A stretch of DNA of 64,000 nucleotides from Ureibacillus composti. Lineage in GTDB: Bacteria > Bacillota > Bacilli > Bacillales_A > Planococcaceae. The translations under genes and the position numbers were made by a program. The notes beneath the pieces are model-generated. The model was given only the letters and a program-made list of their open reading frames with translations, searched no databases and was not told the origin of the DNA. The number at the start of each line of letters is the position of its first letter. Position 1 is the stretch's first letter. The stretch covers positions 1,691,001 through 1,755,000 of the forward strand of contig JAUCEP010000002.1 in the NCBI GenBank assembly GCA_030348875.1. Direction: 5' to 3'. Positions 1-8,980 of this stretch are shown here, piece after piece.

Positions 1-153
1 ACACCACCCTGGTGAGATCAAATATGCCCTAAGATTTCAAATCTAGCAAATTATTTTGCAACATCTTCAGGGAAGACGTTCTTTAAGGTATTTGAAACGG
101 CGTTAGAAGTGGCTGAAGAAGACAAATGTAATGTGAAAATTAAACAAGTTTAA
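1..153 (+). CDS. 3' end of an unidentified gene, cut by the window edge and possibly frameshifted
   Basis: One frame is open from position 16 to a TAA at 151-153 and reads like protein, with a tail of SSGKTFFKVFETALEVAEED. A good rho-independent terminator follows 10 bases later, which supports a gene ending here. The same frame has a TGA at 13-15. A different frame is open from position 2 (HHPGEIKYALRFQI) until a TAG at 44-46. Joining the two would need a one-base shift near position 40, so the gene may be broken or the sequence may contain an error. I do not recognise the protein. Confidence 0.3.
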
Positions 154-163
154 CAATTCAAAG

Positions 164-190
164 CCATAGAGAAAACTCTATGGTTTTTTT
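164..190 (+). terminator. Rho-independent terminator
   Basis: The perfect 8-bp stem CCATAGAG/CTCTATGG with an AAAA loop is followed by seven T. It ends the gene that stops at 153. Confidence 0.8.
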
Positions 191-306
191 ATTTAACAAA
201 AAGTCACCAATAATGACCACAGTTTAAGCATATAAAAGAATAGATAGCAACTCTATAGTGTAGGTGATTGGTGTTTTTCGTATTTTGAATTAAATGGAGG
301 AATGAG

Positions 307-630
307 ATGAATAAGGGGTCAGGCTTAGGTGGTTGTATTATCTCTAATAATATTTTAGAGAATAAGGGATCCATCAAATGGTGTTTTCGCGAAGAGCCTG
401 TCAATGAACTTGACAATGGGTGGCGATTTTTATCAGATGTCGATACTGACGAATTTTTAAGTGACTCAAGAAATTTAAGTATTTGTGATTACCAAAAAGT
501 GATAGATCTTGAGCCTGCCGTATTTGCGATTTACGAAATGCCCATAGGAACAGATTTAACCATTATAAAAGAAGGTGGGAATACTTTCTTTGTAACGGAA
601 ACGGGCGAGCTTATTTTACCAGTTAATTAA
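307..630 (+). CDS. DUF2185 family protein (Imm33-like)
   Basis: This 107-residue protein has no signal peptide or membrane segment and is probably cytoplasmic. The N-terminal GGCIISNNIL, the FREEPVNELDNGWRF block and the central VDTDEFL and GTDLTI segments match the DUF2185 family. Some members of that family are annotated as immunity proteins of polymorphic toxin systems (Imm33). The ATG is preceded by GGAGG with a 6-base spacer. No toxin gene lies beside it in the window, so an immunity role is only a family-based possibility. It is a single gene with no clear operon partner. Confidence 0.7.
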   Translation: MNKGSGLGGCIISNNILENKGSIKWCFREEPVNELDNGWRFLSDVDTDEFLSDSRNLSICDYQKVIDLEPAVFAIYEMPIGTDLTIIKEGGNTFFVTETGELILPVN

Positions 631-673
631 TGGAATCATGAAAAATTCATTTATTTAAATAGTAATTCAATCA

Positions 674-762
674 ACAGAAAGCTTGAGAACTTCAATTAAT
701 TTTCCATAAAATAAATGGTCTCCAGGTACCTAGAGGAGCGTTACGTGCATTTGATCAGGATG
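674..762 (-). pseudogene. Possible degraded coding fragment
   Basis: On the minus strand the frame ending at TGA 671-673 reads like protein (HPDQMHVTLL, then VPGDHLFYGKLIEVL). It is interrupted by a TAG at 730-732 and bounded by another stop at 763-765. The composition looks coding, but there is no start or ribosome binding site. I do not recognise the family, so this may be a gene remnant or chance. Confidence 0.2.
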
Positions 763-858
763 TCACCAAACGCTTCTTTTTTTATCGAATAAATGGCTTC
801 ACTAAACCTTCGTAGAACTGAGTTTTAAATAACTGTTCTTTATAAGGGGGGATGAAAC

Positions 859-1257
859 GTGACGTTAAAGGCAATTGCGAATAAATTATTTGTCATCAAT
901 CTATTGGATTGGTCTGCTCTGAATGAAATAGAGCAAGAAATGATGCAGCAAGAGTTGAATGCCATTATCCAGCGTTTTGTTGAGAAGGCCCAACAGGAAA
1001 ATTCTATTTTTACGTTGAAGGCGATGATTGAATATGACAAGGCTAATTTCTTTTTACCGGTTCAATGTATTATCAGCCTATATCAAAGATTGATTTTTCT
1101 TACACAAAGTAAAGATCACACCAATTATCTAGACTTCGCAAAATACTTAAGATTATTTGGTCCCGATTGGTATGCAGTGGCAGATGAAATCAAAAGTTTA
1201 ATCGAGCTCGATGAAATGGAGGAAGCTTATAAGATTGTGATGGAGATTCGGGGTTAA
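859..1257 (+). CDS. Hypothetical protein, mostly helical
   Basis: I do not recognise this 132-residue protein. It begins at GTG after the purine-rich ribosome binding site AAGGGGGG, 6 bases upstream. The sequence is rich in Leu, Glu, Ile and Gln, lacks a signal peptide or transmembrane segment, and looks all-helical. A DYLD-like acidic stretch and LIELDEMEEAYKIV near the C-terminus resemble a TPR-like helix pair, which is a weak impression. The minus-strand frame over the same bases is a shadow. No operon partner is apparent: the genes on either side are more than 200 bases away. Confidence 0.6.
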   Translation: MTLKAIANKLFVINLLDWSALNEIEQEMMQQELNAIIQRFVEKAQQENSIFTLKAMIEYDKANFFLPVQCIISLYQRLIFLTQSKDHTNYLDFAKYLRLFGPDWYAVADEIKSLIELDEMEEAYKIVMEIRG

Positions 1258-1599
1258 GAATGGATTTGAGTTTTGGCTAGATTCATCATAGTAGATTGTC
1301 TTCTCTATATCAGAAGAAAACAAATCGGGACTCCAAGATTTAAGTGGAAAATAAATATTATCTTGATGGGGTCGTAACGTATTTGTTAACGAGAAATCAC
1401 TCTATCAAGCCTATTTGGAATGTCGGAATTATTTTGCTCTCCTATTGTTTGTAAGTATTTTTAACTATAAATACTCTCATAAATAAAATTAGCAATGACC
1501 TTACACCCACCGAAAGGTATAGCGTTTTTTTAAAACGATATTTCAACCTCATCTGGTAGTTATTTCTTGCTATAACTCAATAAAATTATAGTATCTATA
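1258..1599. other. Intergenic gap, nothing recognised
   Basis: AT-rich sequence between the hypothetical gene and the promoter of the next gene. I see no gene, strong hairpin or repeat in it. Confidence 0.5.
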
Positions 1600-1608
1600 T
1601 GCTATAAT
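1600..1608 (+). promoter_or_regulatory. Extended -10 promoter
   Basis: TGCTATAAT is a perfect extended -10 element. No good -35 hexamer is seen 17 bases upstream, which is common for extended -10 promoters. It lies about 90 bases before the GGDEF-EAL gene. Confidence 0.5.
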
Positions 1609-1696
1609 AGGCAAATGTGAATAGAAACTTACTATCATTTAATATATTAGATTATTAGATTTAATCCGCAATGAAGATAAAAGGAGTAACTACAAC

Positions 1697-3919
1697 ATGA
1701 TGATGCACCAACAAGATATTCCTTCATATATACTAGAATCGAAAAAACGATGTGAAATGAGAGGGATGGACCCGAATGCGATTCCTAATACTCAATATAT
1801 TCCGGATGATGAGCTACAGAAAAAACTGATAGATTATAATAAACTTTTAAGTGTTTTCGATACTTTTTCAGAAAAGTTTATTCAAACGCTCAATGGGATG
1901 ACGTTAATCCTCATAGTAACTGATCATAAAGGGACGATTTTAAAGTTTAATGGGGATTCAAACATGACGCAATCAGTTCAACAATTGGGTATAAGACCGG
2001 GTGCTCTTTTTACGGAAGAGACAAATGGGACGAATTCGGCTAGCTTAGCTCTCAGTTTAAATAAGCCTGTTGAAGTTATTGGAAAGCAACATTATCACAG
2101 TTTCCTACAACAAACTGCATGTTATACTGTACCATTTGAAGTTAAAGACAAAGTGCCTATTACAGGAACTATTTCCATTATGACGTTTGTGGATTATCAA
2201 AGTCCTTTACTTTTGACAATGTTAACAACAGTCGTTGGTTCTATTGAAAGAGAGTTCATATTAAAAGAGAAAAATAATCAATTAAATATTTTGAATCAAA
2301 TCGTCACAGATAATGCAAAAACGGCAATTATTCAAACGGACGAACACGGTGAAGTGACGAAAATTAATTCCTTTGGTGAAAAGTTAACAGGTTGGCATAA
2401 AGAGACGATTATTGGAAAGAAAATCGAACGGCTTAGCCCACTAGCAGAAAATATAAAACAAATTTTAACATCACAACAACGATTTACTGATATCGAACTC
2501 CGTTTTACTTGTGAAAAAACTGGTTACCAAACGGTTTGTTTATTAGATGGAAGACCCCTTTATGATGAGAAAGGTCGATTAACTGGTGCATTTGCTCAAT
2601 TAAAAGATATGACGGACCGTTATGAAGCAGAAGAACGAATTAATTATCTTGCGTATCATGATGACCTAACGGGACTTCCTAACCGTCGCTATTTTCATAA
2701 AGTATTGAAAGAAAAAATGGAGAAAACGAAGAAAAATAACAAGAAGTTCTCCATTTTTTTACTTGATCTCGATCGGTTTAAAATGATCAATGATACATTA
2801 GGCCATGAAAAAGGTGACTGGCTGTTAGTGCAAGTTAGCAAGCGATTACGTGAATATTTGCCTAACAACGCTGAGCTTTTCCGGATGGGTGGAGATGAGT
2901 TCACGATTATTGTGAATGGCTTATCCAATTTATCGGAAACTACGTCAATTGCAGAAGGGATTATTCAATTGTTTCAACAGCCCTTTGCAATTGCAAACTA
3001 TGAATTTCATATAAGTACAAGTATTGGTATTGCTACTTATCTTAGTAGTGAGTATGATGCGGATACACTGTTCCGTAAGGCTGATACAGCGATGTACCGC
3101 GCTAAGGAACAAGGCAAAAACAGCTACTTTGTCTATGAATCGACGTTAGAAAACTATCTTTTTGAAAAGTTAACGTTTGAACAAGAACTGCGCCATGCAA
3201 TAGAGAATAATCAGTTAGAGTTATATTATCAACCTCAAATTAGCTTATGTTCTCAAAAAGTAGTAGGAGTAGAGGCATTGATACGTTGGAATCATCCGAC
3301 TTTTGGACTAATCAATCCTGGAGATATTATTCCACTAGCAGAAGAACTAGGTTTGGCAGATACATTGGGAGAATGGGTGCTACAAAAAGCATGTCATCAA
3401 TCCAAAGAGTGGCAAAATCGTGGCTTTCCTCCAATAAAGGTCGCAGTCAATTTATCTCCACAAGACTTTTTACAGCACGCACTGGTCGATCGGGTGAAAC
3501 AGGTGTTAATTGAAACGAAATTAGAGCCAAAATATTTAGAAATTGAAATTACCGAATCGATGACGATGGATGTTGACCATGCAATTTCTACGATGCAAGC
3601 CTTACATGAGTTGGGTGTGCAAATAGCTATTGATGATTTCGGCAAAGGCTATAGTTCCTTAAATTATTTGAAAAACTTTCCGATTGATCATTTAAAAATC
3701 GACCGCTCCTTTGTCAACGATATATTAAATGACCATAACGATGTAAAGATAATTAGTGCCATTATTTCCTTAGCCCACGGGTTAAATCTTAAAGTAATAG
3801 CAGAAGGTGTGGAAACGAAGGAACAGGCCTTGTTTCTAAGTAACCTTCATTGCGATCAAGCACAAGGCTACTATTACAGCAAGCCATTGCCAGTAAATGA
3901 AATTGAGAAGCTATTTTAG
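1697..3919 (+). CDS. Bifunctional GGDEF-EAL protein with GAF-like and PAS sensor domains
   Basis: This 740-residue cytoplasmic protein should make or break cyclic di-GMP. The N-terminal part (about 45-185) resembles the GAF-like sensor region of AcoR/DhaR-type regulators (FTEETNGTNSASLAL, then a Cys-containing block). A PAS domain follows at about 195-310 (AIIQTDEHGEVTKIN). The GGDEF domain at about 320-480 keeps an intact active-site loop, FRMGGDEF. The EAL domain at about 495-740 has EALIRW, EIEITES, IDDFGKGYSSL and LKIDRSF, so both catalytic domains look competent. Which activity dominates cannot be read from sequence. The ATG follows AAGGAGT. Three consecutive ATG codons make the exact start uncertain by one or two residues. 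A second cyclic di-GMP enzyme lies 1.2 kb downstream. Confidence 0.93.
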   Translation: MMMHQQDIPSYILESKKRCEMRGMDPNAIPNTQYIPDDELQKKLIDYNKLLSVFDTFSEKFIQTLNGMTLILIVTDHKGTILKFNGDSNMTQSVQQLGIRPGALFTEETNGTNSASLALSLNKPVEVIGKQHYHSFLQQTACYTVPFEVKDKVPITGTISIMTFVDYQSPLLLTMLTTVVGSIEREFILKEKNNQLNILNQIVTDNAKTAIIQTDEHGEVTKINSFGEKLTGWHKETIIGKKIERLSPLAENIKQILTSQQRFTDIELRFTCEKTGYQTVCLLDGRPLYDEKGRLTGAFAQLKDMTDRYEAEERINYLAYHDDLTGLPNRRYFHKVLKEKMEKTKKNNKKFSIFLLDLDRFKMINDTLGHEKGDWLLVQVSKRLREYLPNNAELFRMGGDEFTIIVNGLSNLSETTSIAEGIIQLFQQPFAIANYEFHISTSIGIATYLSSEYDADTLFRKADTAMYRAKEQGKNSYFVYESTLENYLFEKLTFEQELRHAIENNQLELYYQPQISLCSQKVVGVEALIRWNHPTFGLINPGDIIPLAEELGLADTLGEWVLQKACHQSKEWQNRGFPPIKVAVNLSPQDFLQHALVDRVKQVLIETKLEPKYLEIEITESMTMDVDHAISTMQALHELGVQIAIDDFGKGYSSLNYLKNFPIDHLKIDRSFVNDILNDHNDVKIISAIISLAHGLNLKVIAEGVETKEQALFLSNLHCDQAQGYYYSKPLPVNEIEKLF

Positions 3920-3954
3920 CGGTTTATTACCCCAGGTAGCATTAACAATAGAAG

Positions 3955-3988
3955 CACCATTTTTCTCATTGAGGAAAATGGTGTTTTT
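3955..3988 (+). terminator. Rho-independent terminator
   Basis: A 13-bp stem with one wobble pair (CACCATTTTTCTC / GAGGAAAATGGTG) is followed by five T, 35 bases after the GGDEF-EAL gene. Confidence 0.8.
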
Positions 3989-4164
3989 GCGTTTTTTCCC
4001 ATTTCAACTCCCTTATAAATGATCCTTTTACCATTCAATTCCTAATTAGAATAAATCATCAAGGGTAGGGAACACTTTTTTAAAAGGAAATGAATAAAAA
4101 CCGTCCTGTAGTAAAAATAAAATGATTCCTACATAAGAATTTAGATGGGAGTATTTTAGAAATT

Positions 4165-4860
4165 ATGAAGGTTATGCATTTAACCATTGAACTAATTGTT
4201 GGATTTTTCTTATTGGTAATAATCGTGCATGTCGTTGGCAGAAAAATCATCAAGCAAGTCACACCCTTTACATTTATTTCTGGAATTGTATTTGGAGAAT
4301 TACTTGGAAACGCCCTATATGACCCAAAAGTTGGTGTCGGTTATATTATCTATGCCTTAAGCCTTTGGGGACTCCTACTATTTATTGTTGAATATGTTGA
4401 AAGAAAATCATTATTCTTAAGAGGTATTTTTCAAGGGAAACCATCTGCGCTAATTAGAAATGGAGTAGTTGACCGCGAACAGCTGAGAAAAAGCCGCATG
4501 AATCTTAATCAATTGCAAAGTCTCCTTAGGCAGAGTGAAACTTTTTCTATACGAGAAGTAGCTTATTGTTATTTAGAGCCTAATGGTTCAATTAGTATAT
4601 TAAAGAAGCCACAATATCAAAAGACCACGTTAGAAGACTTTAATCTAGTAGGAAAGCCACCAAATGTACCGGTCACCCTGATTCGGGACGGGAAAGTATT
4701 GTGGGATGAAATTAGTGATATCGGTTATGATGAAACTTGGTTAAAGACTCAACTCTTATCGCATAATGTTGTAAATTACAAAGAGGTTTTTATAGCAGAA
4801 TGGTTAGAAGGCGACGGAATATTTGTACAAACTTATCAAAGTCCTTCCAAACAGGGATGA
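4165..4860 (+). CDS. DUF421 (YetF-type) membrane protein
   Basis: This 231-residue protein has three hydrophobic segments in its first 85 residues (about 6-25, 35-52 and 60-78). A soluble C-terminal part follows, with the family-typical pattern LIRNGVVDREQLRKSRMN and VTLIRDGKVL. This is the layout of the DUF421/YetF family of B. subtilis (YetF, YdfR, YrbG and others), whose biochemical role is poorly known. Two proteins of the family have been linked to the spore membrane in Bacillus. It is single-cistron, between terminators, with a GGGAG ribosome binding site. Identification of the family is firm, function is not. Confidence 0.85.
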   Translation: MKVMHLTIELIVGFFLLVIIVHVVGRKIIKQVTPFTFISGIVFGELLGNALYDPKVGVGYIIYALSLWGLLLFIVEYVERKSLFLRGIFQGKPSALIRNGVVDREQLRKSRMNLNQLQSLLRQSETFSIREVAYCYLEPNGSISILKKPQYQKTTLEDFNLVGKPPNVPVTLIRDGKVLWDEISDIGYDETWLKTQLLSHNVVNYKEVFIAEWLEGDGIFVQTYQSPSKQG

Positions 4861-4893
4861 GGCGCGTTACTTAGTCCAAACGATTACTGATGA

Positions 4894-4938
4894 AAACAGG
4901 TGGGAAACCTATCATTTTCTCTACCTGTTTATTTTATT
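4894..4938 (+). terminator. Probable rho-independent terminator
   Basis: AAACAGGT (4894-4901) pairs with ACCTGTTT (4923-4930) across a 21-base loop, followed by ATTTTATTTT. The loop is long, so it is less certain than the others. Confidence 0.5.
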
Positions 4939-5121
4939 TTAAAAGAAATAAAAGTTGGACTTGAACAAGCTCAATTAACTCTTGACCGTTAACCTACTTT
5001 CAACTAACATAGAAATGTTTTGCAACATCAACGAACTGAATGATTATGTTAATCTTGGTTGAAATTGACCATATTGTATTAAAAGATATTGATTTTGATC
5101 CGATGAATGGAGCTTTAAATA

Positions 5122-6702
5122 TTGAAACCGAGTAATAAATTACACGTAAAAATCACATTAAAGTCATTGATTGTGGCTGTTATCGTATTAGCTTTTATAT
5201 TATCCATTGCAAGCAGCCTATACAGTAGTTATCAAGGGAATATAAGGTTGCTAAAAGAACAATCCCTTGAAACAAACAGGGTTTATGCCGAAAAACTTTC
5301 TCAAATGGTGAACATTTATTTAGACGATGCTTTAAAAGTACTAGAATTTAGTGCTACTGAAGTAGAAGGCCATTTAGATGATGAAGAATTAATCATGAAT
5401 GTAGTGAATCGTGTTCAGGAGCAGGAACAATCGTTTAATTCTGTTGTGATAGCGAACTCTGAAGGCTTAATAATTGCAGGAGCACCAGCAGAAGCAGGTC
5501 TAAAGGGAAAATTCATAAAATCGACAGAAGGTTTACAGCTCATTAAAAACCAAGAGCCTTCCATAACAATGCCATATAAAACTTCAACAGATCGAGTGGT
5601 GATTACCCTCTCATATCCAATCTTTTCAAAAGACGGGTCCTATGAAGGGTTAATCAATGGAACGGTATATTTAAATGAATCTAATTTTTTTGAAACCATA
5701 TTAGGAGATCATTATTATCAAAATGGCTCATATGTGTACGTTGTAGATTCTGATGGGATAGTTATTTATCATCAAAATGAAAAACTTATTGGAGATGACG
5801 TATCCGACAATGAGGTAGTAAAACAATTAATGGAGGGAAAAAGTGGAGTCCAACAGGTAACTAATACTTTTGGTGTAGATATGCTTGCGGGTTACAGTTT
5901 CGTGGATATAAGCAATTGGGGAGTTGTTGCTCAAACCCCAAAAGCAGTTGCCATTAATTCAGTTGGGAAAATAGTTATGAATTCGTTTATTATTCAACTT
6001 CCTTTAATTATCCTTTCCATCATCATTGCAATATTCGCTGCAAATAAAATTGTGAGACCATTAGAAAAACTGGCTGCCATTACAGTGGTTAGTGTTGAAG
6101 AAAGCGAAATGAGGAAGCTAAAAGAAACAAATGCTTGGTATTATGAAGCTCATCAAATAAAGACAGCACTAATTCATAGTTTCGCGTTTCTTCATAGTCA
6201 AGTTAATTTATTTATGGACAAATCAACGACTGACCCACTAACAGGTGCAATGAATAGACGAACAATGGATGAAATCCTACAACAATGGACGTTAAAAGAG
6301 ATAAGATTTTCAGTTATTATGCTTGATTTAGATCACTTTAAAAGCATCAATGATACTTACGGACATGCCATGGGTGATGAAGTCTTGAAATTTTTTGTCA
6401 AGAAAATGAAAGAAGGGACTCGGGAAGTTGATATTTGTTGTCGATATGGTGGGGAGGAATTTATCATCCTACTTCCAGAAATAAGTATTGAAGATGCGTT
6501 TGAAATAGCTGAAAGATTACGCAAAACTATGGAGAAAACAGAAAGTCCATGTGGGCGACCTGTTACTTTATCAGCAGGTGTTGCTTCTTTTCCTGAAACA
6601 GCCGCTCATACTAGTGATTTATTAGATTTAGTCGATCAAGCCCTATATGAAGCAAAAAATTCAGGACGCAATCGCGTGACAAATGCTTCATCCAAAAGTT
6701 AA
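5122..6702 (+). CDS. Membrane diguanylate cyclase with extracellular dCache sensor
   Basis: This 526-residue protein should synthesise cyclic di-GMP in response to an external ligand. A transmembrane helix at about 14-33 is followed by a large extracellular region (about 35-285) with dCache features: DSDGIVIYHQNEKLIGDDV and WGVVAQTP. A second helix lies at about 290-310. The GGDEF domain (about 365-520) carries the variant but active signature RYGGEEF, and TDPLTGAMNRR, DLDHFKSINDTYGHAMGDE and LSAGVASFP around it. The start is TTG preceded by GGAG. A 29-codon frame (5046-5135) overlaps the start but has no ribosome binding site. A strong terminator follows. Confidence 0.9.
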   Translation: MKPSNKLHVKITLKSLIVAVIVLAFILSIASSLYSSYQGNIRLLKEQSLETNRVYAEKLSQMVNIYLDDALKVLEFSATEVEGHLDDEELIMNVVNRVQEQEQSFNSVVIANSEGLIIAGAPAEAGLKGKFIKSTEGLQLIKNQEPSITMPYKTSTDRVVITLSYPIFSKDGSYEGLINGTVYLNESNFFETILGDHYYQNGSYVYVVDSDGIVIYHQNEKLIGDDVSDNEVVKQLMEGKSGVQQVTNTFGVDMLAGYSFVDISNWGVVAQTPKAVAINSVGKIVMNSFIIQLPLIILSIIIAIFAANKIVRPLEKLAAITVVSVEESEMRKLKETNAWYYEAHQIKTALIHSFAFLHSQVNLFMDKSTTDPLTGAMNRRTMDEILQQWTLKEIRFSVIMLDLDHFKSINDTYGHAMGDEVLKFFVKKMKEGTREVDICCRYGGEEFIILLPEISIEDAFEIAERLRKTMEKTESPCGRPVTLSAGVASFPETAAHTSDLLDLVDQALYEAKNSGRNRVTNASSKS

Positions 6703-6713
6703 AAGATTATGAC

Positions 6714-6750
6714 GGAACTTCTTGCTTTCATGTTGAGAAGTTCCTTTTTT
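6714..6750 (+). terminator. Rho-independent terminator
   Basis: A perfect 9-bp stem GGAACTTCT/AGAAGTTCC with a 13-base loop is followed by six T, just after the diguanylate cyclase. Confidence 0.85.
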
Positions 6751-6832
6751 CTTTTACACGAGAGTAGGTTTGAAGATTTTTTAAAGCGTAGGATGGGGGT
6801 TGAAGAAATTCTAATATTAAAATGGAAAATAT

Positions 6833-6861
6833 TTGGCAATAATCTTGTTAGGTGCTACACT
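6833..6861 (+). promoter_or_regulatory. SigA-type promoter for the VanZ-like gene
   Basis: TTGGCA, a 17-base spacer and TACACT lie about 135 bases before the ATG of the VanZ-like gene and after the preceding terminator. Confidence 0.45.
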
Positions 6862-6996
6862 GAAAAGACATTTTAACACATTTAGCGAGTTCTTAATCCT
6901 TCATTTACAGTCTCGCGTGATTTTTGTAAGAATTATAATCCTGATATACATGGCAAAGGGTTTATTGATACTGATATTTATAAAAGGGGTTCAATT

Positions 6997-7449
6997 ATGG
7001 ATATTAATTTTGGATTATTATTTGGACACGACAAATGGCAACATCTGTCTTTTTATACAAGTGTGTCACTCGTTTTAGGTTTAACTACACTTCTACTCTC
7101 TGCGAAAAGAAATCAAATCCGAAATATCAGTATTATATGGGTTACGTTAATGGTGATTGGGATCATTGAAGAATATCGCCAACTGTTATTACCTGACCGC
7201 AGCGCGGAATTGTTAGATGCCCTCTACAATATGTTAGGCATCACAATAGGCTTAGTTATTCCAACCTTTATTTTTTCAAAGTTCAGTAAAGTTCAGCCTT
7301 TCCCTCTAAAACGACTAACATATTTTATCATCATTCTTTCTCCATTTTTACTTGGTTTACTTTATTTCAACGAAGAACCTTTTATCACATTCAATGGCAC
7401 ACTGTCAGATCGAGTAAGAAATTTAATAGCCTTGATTAATTTTCAATAA
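6997..7449 (+). CDS. VanZ-like membrane protein
   Basis: The 150-residue product has four hydrophobic segments and the VanZ-family pattern: DKWQHLSFY near the N-terminus, then an E..R/Q..LPDRSAELLDALYNMLG block in the third helix region. VanZ-like proteins are small integral membrane proteins. The founding member raises teicoplanin resistance in enterococci, but most chromosomal relatives have no known role. The ATG follows AAAAGGGG with an 8-base spacer. It stands alone between a promoter and a 250-base gap. Confidence 0.7.
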   Translation: MDINFGLLFGHDKWQHLSFYTSVSLVLGLTTLLLSAKRNQIRNISIIWVTLMVIGIIEEYRQLLLPDRSAELLDALYNMLGITIGLVIPTFIFSKFSKVQPFPLKRLTYFIIILSPFLLGLLYFNEEPFITFNGTLSDRVRNLIALINFQ

Positions 7450-7585
7450 GAATTAATAAACTAATAAAACCTCTAATAAATTATTAATGCTCCTAGGAAG
7501 ATAGCTATGATGTGATCCATCTCGATTGTAAATTTGGTTACTAAATAATTTACAAATTCTTAAAAGTTAAAAGTCTAATATACAC

Positions 7586-7681
7586 ATGTATCGACTAAAG
7601 AAATTTGTTAAGCTTACTATATTCAGCGCGTTATTGACCCCACTGAATATAGTTAAAGCTTCCGGTGTTTTTGAAAAATAA
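7586..7681 (+). CDS. Possible 31-residue secreted peptide or gene remnant
   Basis: An ATG-initiated frame of 31 codons has the shape of a signal peptide: a basic start (MYRLKKFVK), a hydrophobic core (LTIFSALLTPL) and a short polar tail (ASGVFEK). No convincing ribosome binding site precedes it, which weakens the call. A strong inverted repeat (7610-7661) lies inside it. It could be a small exported peptide, or the start of a secreted protein whose rest has been lost. Confidence 0.25.
   Translation: MYRLKKFVKLTIFSALLTPLNIVKASGVFEK
7610..7661. repeat. Long imperfect inverted repeat
   Basis: AAGCTT plus ACTATATTCAG (7610-7626) pairs with CTGAATATAGT plus AAGCTT (7643-7661). This gives 17 base pairs, interrupted by a two-base TA bulge, with a 16-base loop. 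No T run follows, so it is not a standard terminator. Confidence 0.6.
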
Positions 7682-7731
7682 AAACTAAAAATTAATAGGT
7701 GATTATGTTGAATCAACGAAAAGGACTTGTG

Positions 7732-8937
7732 ATGCGAGAAATCAAAATGGAGGAGATGGCCCAATCCATTGACTTGTTAAATTATGTTTTTCAAATGTCC
7801 ATGTCCATTAAGAAAGATCGACGCTTCGTCAGTGAGAAAAGTAGACAGTTCAATGAAGGCCATGCACTCGGATGGTTTGACGGAGGCCAGCTTGTCTCCC
7901 AAATCTTAAGTTTGCCATTCCAAGTGAATATTTATGGCGTTCCTTATGAAATGGGTGGAATTACGGCAATCGGTACCTACCCAGAATATTCCAAGCAAGG
8001 ATTGATGGATCAATTAATTAAGGAAACATTAATCATGATGCGTAATGAAGGACGATATATTTCCTACCTATTCCCATTCTCCATTCCATATTACCGCAAA
8101 AAGGGGTGGGAGATTATGAGTGATATCGTAGAGTTTCAAGTGAAAGATACGCAATTCCCTCACTACACTTCTATACCAGGAAAAATTCGACGAGTTGGAA
8201 CGAGAGATGAGCACCTTGTGGATGTTTATCAACGGTATGCTTCCATCACGCACGGCGCCATGATCCGAAATACAATCGCCTGGAATGAAAAATTTCACGA
8301 GGATTATTGGGAAGAAAAATTCGTCGATACGGATGTGCAAATGCAAGCAGCTGTTTATTATGATGAAAACGACGAACCTCAAGGCTATTTGTTCTACCGA
8401 ATTATGGAAGAAAATTTCTATATCGATGAAATTGTCTACTTACAAGAAGAAGCACGAAAAGGACTGTGGAATTTCGTCTCTGCTCATAAATCGATGGTTT
8501 ACAATGCATATGGAAAAACAGCAGGAAATGAACCAGTAGCATTCTTATTTGAAGATAGCGAAATCATTCAAAAAGTTTCCCCATATTTTATGGCCCGGGT
8601 CGTCGATGTAGAGGAATTTTTAAAGCGCTACCCATTTGATGAATCCGACTTCCACATCCGGTTCACAGTGGCAGACCGTTTAGTTGAGTGGAATAATGGC
8701 ACTTACGATATCTTGTCCGAAAATGGGAACGTAACCGTAAAAAGAGTGACTAATTTTGATGTAATGGAAGACATCACCGTTCAAATGTCCATCCAAACCT
8801 TAACAACGATGCTTCTTGGCTACAAACGCCCAAAATATTTAGAAAAAATCGAACGCCTAAAAGGAAAATCTGAAACCATCACCATCCTGGAAGACTTAAT
8901 TCCAGTCGGCATTCCACAGTTTATTGATTATTTTTAA
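7732..8937 (+). CDS. Eis-family GNAT N-acetyltransferase
   Basis: The protein of about 401 residues resembles the Eis family, in which two GNAT folds are followed by an SCP2-like domain and which acetylate lysines or amines with acetyl-CoA. The acetyl-CoA loop region reads GTYPEYSKQGLMDQLIKETL at about 90-110. It is followed by YISYLFPFSIPYYRKKGW, which is conserved in these proteins. An upstream GTG at 7699 is also open, but ATG 7732 has AAGGA 6 bases before it and is the better start. Substrate unknown. Length is typical of Eis-like proteins (about 400). Confidence 0.85.
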   Translation: MREIKMEEMAQSIDLLNYVFQMSMSIKKDRRFVSEKSRQFNEGHALGWFDGGQLVSQILSLPFQVNIYGVPYEMGGITAIGTYPEYSKQGLMDQLIKETLIMMRNEGRYISYLFPFSIPYYRKKGWEIMSDIVEFQVKDTQFPHYTSIPGKIRRVGTRDEHLVDVYQRYASITHGAMIRNTIAWNEKFHEDYWEEKFVDTDVQMQAAVYYDENDEPQGYLFYRIMEENFYIDEIVYLQEEARKGLWNFVSAHKSMVYNAYGKTAGNEPVAFLFEDSEIIQKVSPYFMARVVDVEEFLKRYPFDESDFHIRFTVADRLVEWNNGTYDILSENGNVTVKRVTNFDVMEDITVQMSIQTLTTMLLGYKRPKYLEKIERLKGKSETITILEDLIPVGIPQFIDYF

Positions 8938-8948
8938 GATGGAATTTA

Positions 8949-8980
8949 AACCTTGCAGTTTTTTTGCTGTGAGGTTTTTT
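8949..8980 (+). terminator. Rho-independent terminator
   Basis: AACCTTGCAG pairs, with wobbles, with CTGTGAGGTT and is followed by TTTTTT. Confidence 0.7.

Noticed and set aside
5046-5135. 29-codon frame ahead of the diguanylate cyclase
   Set aside because: It has no ribosome binding site. The residue usage is coding-like, but I cannot support it as a gene.
6833-7078. 81-residue plus-strand ORF before the VanZ-like gene
   Set aside because: It covers the promoter, lacks a ribosome site and overlaps the real gene in another frame.
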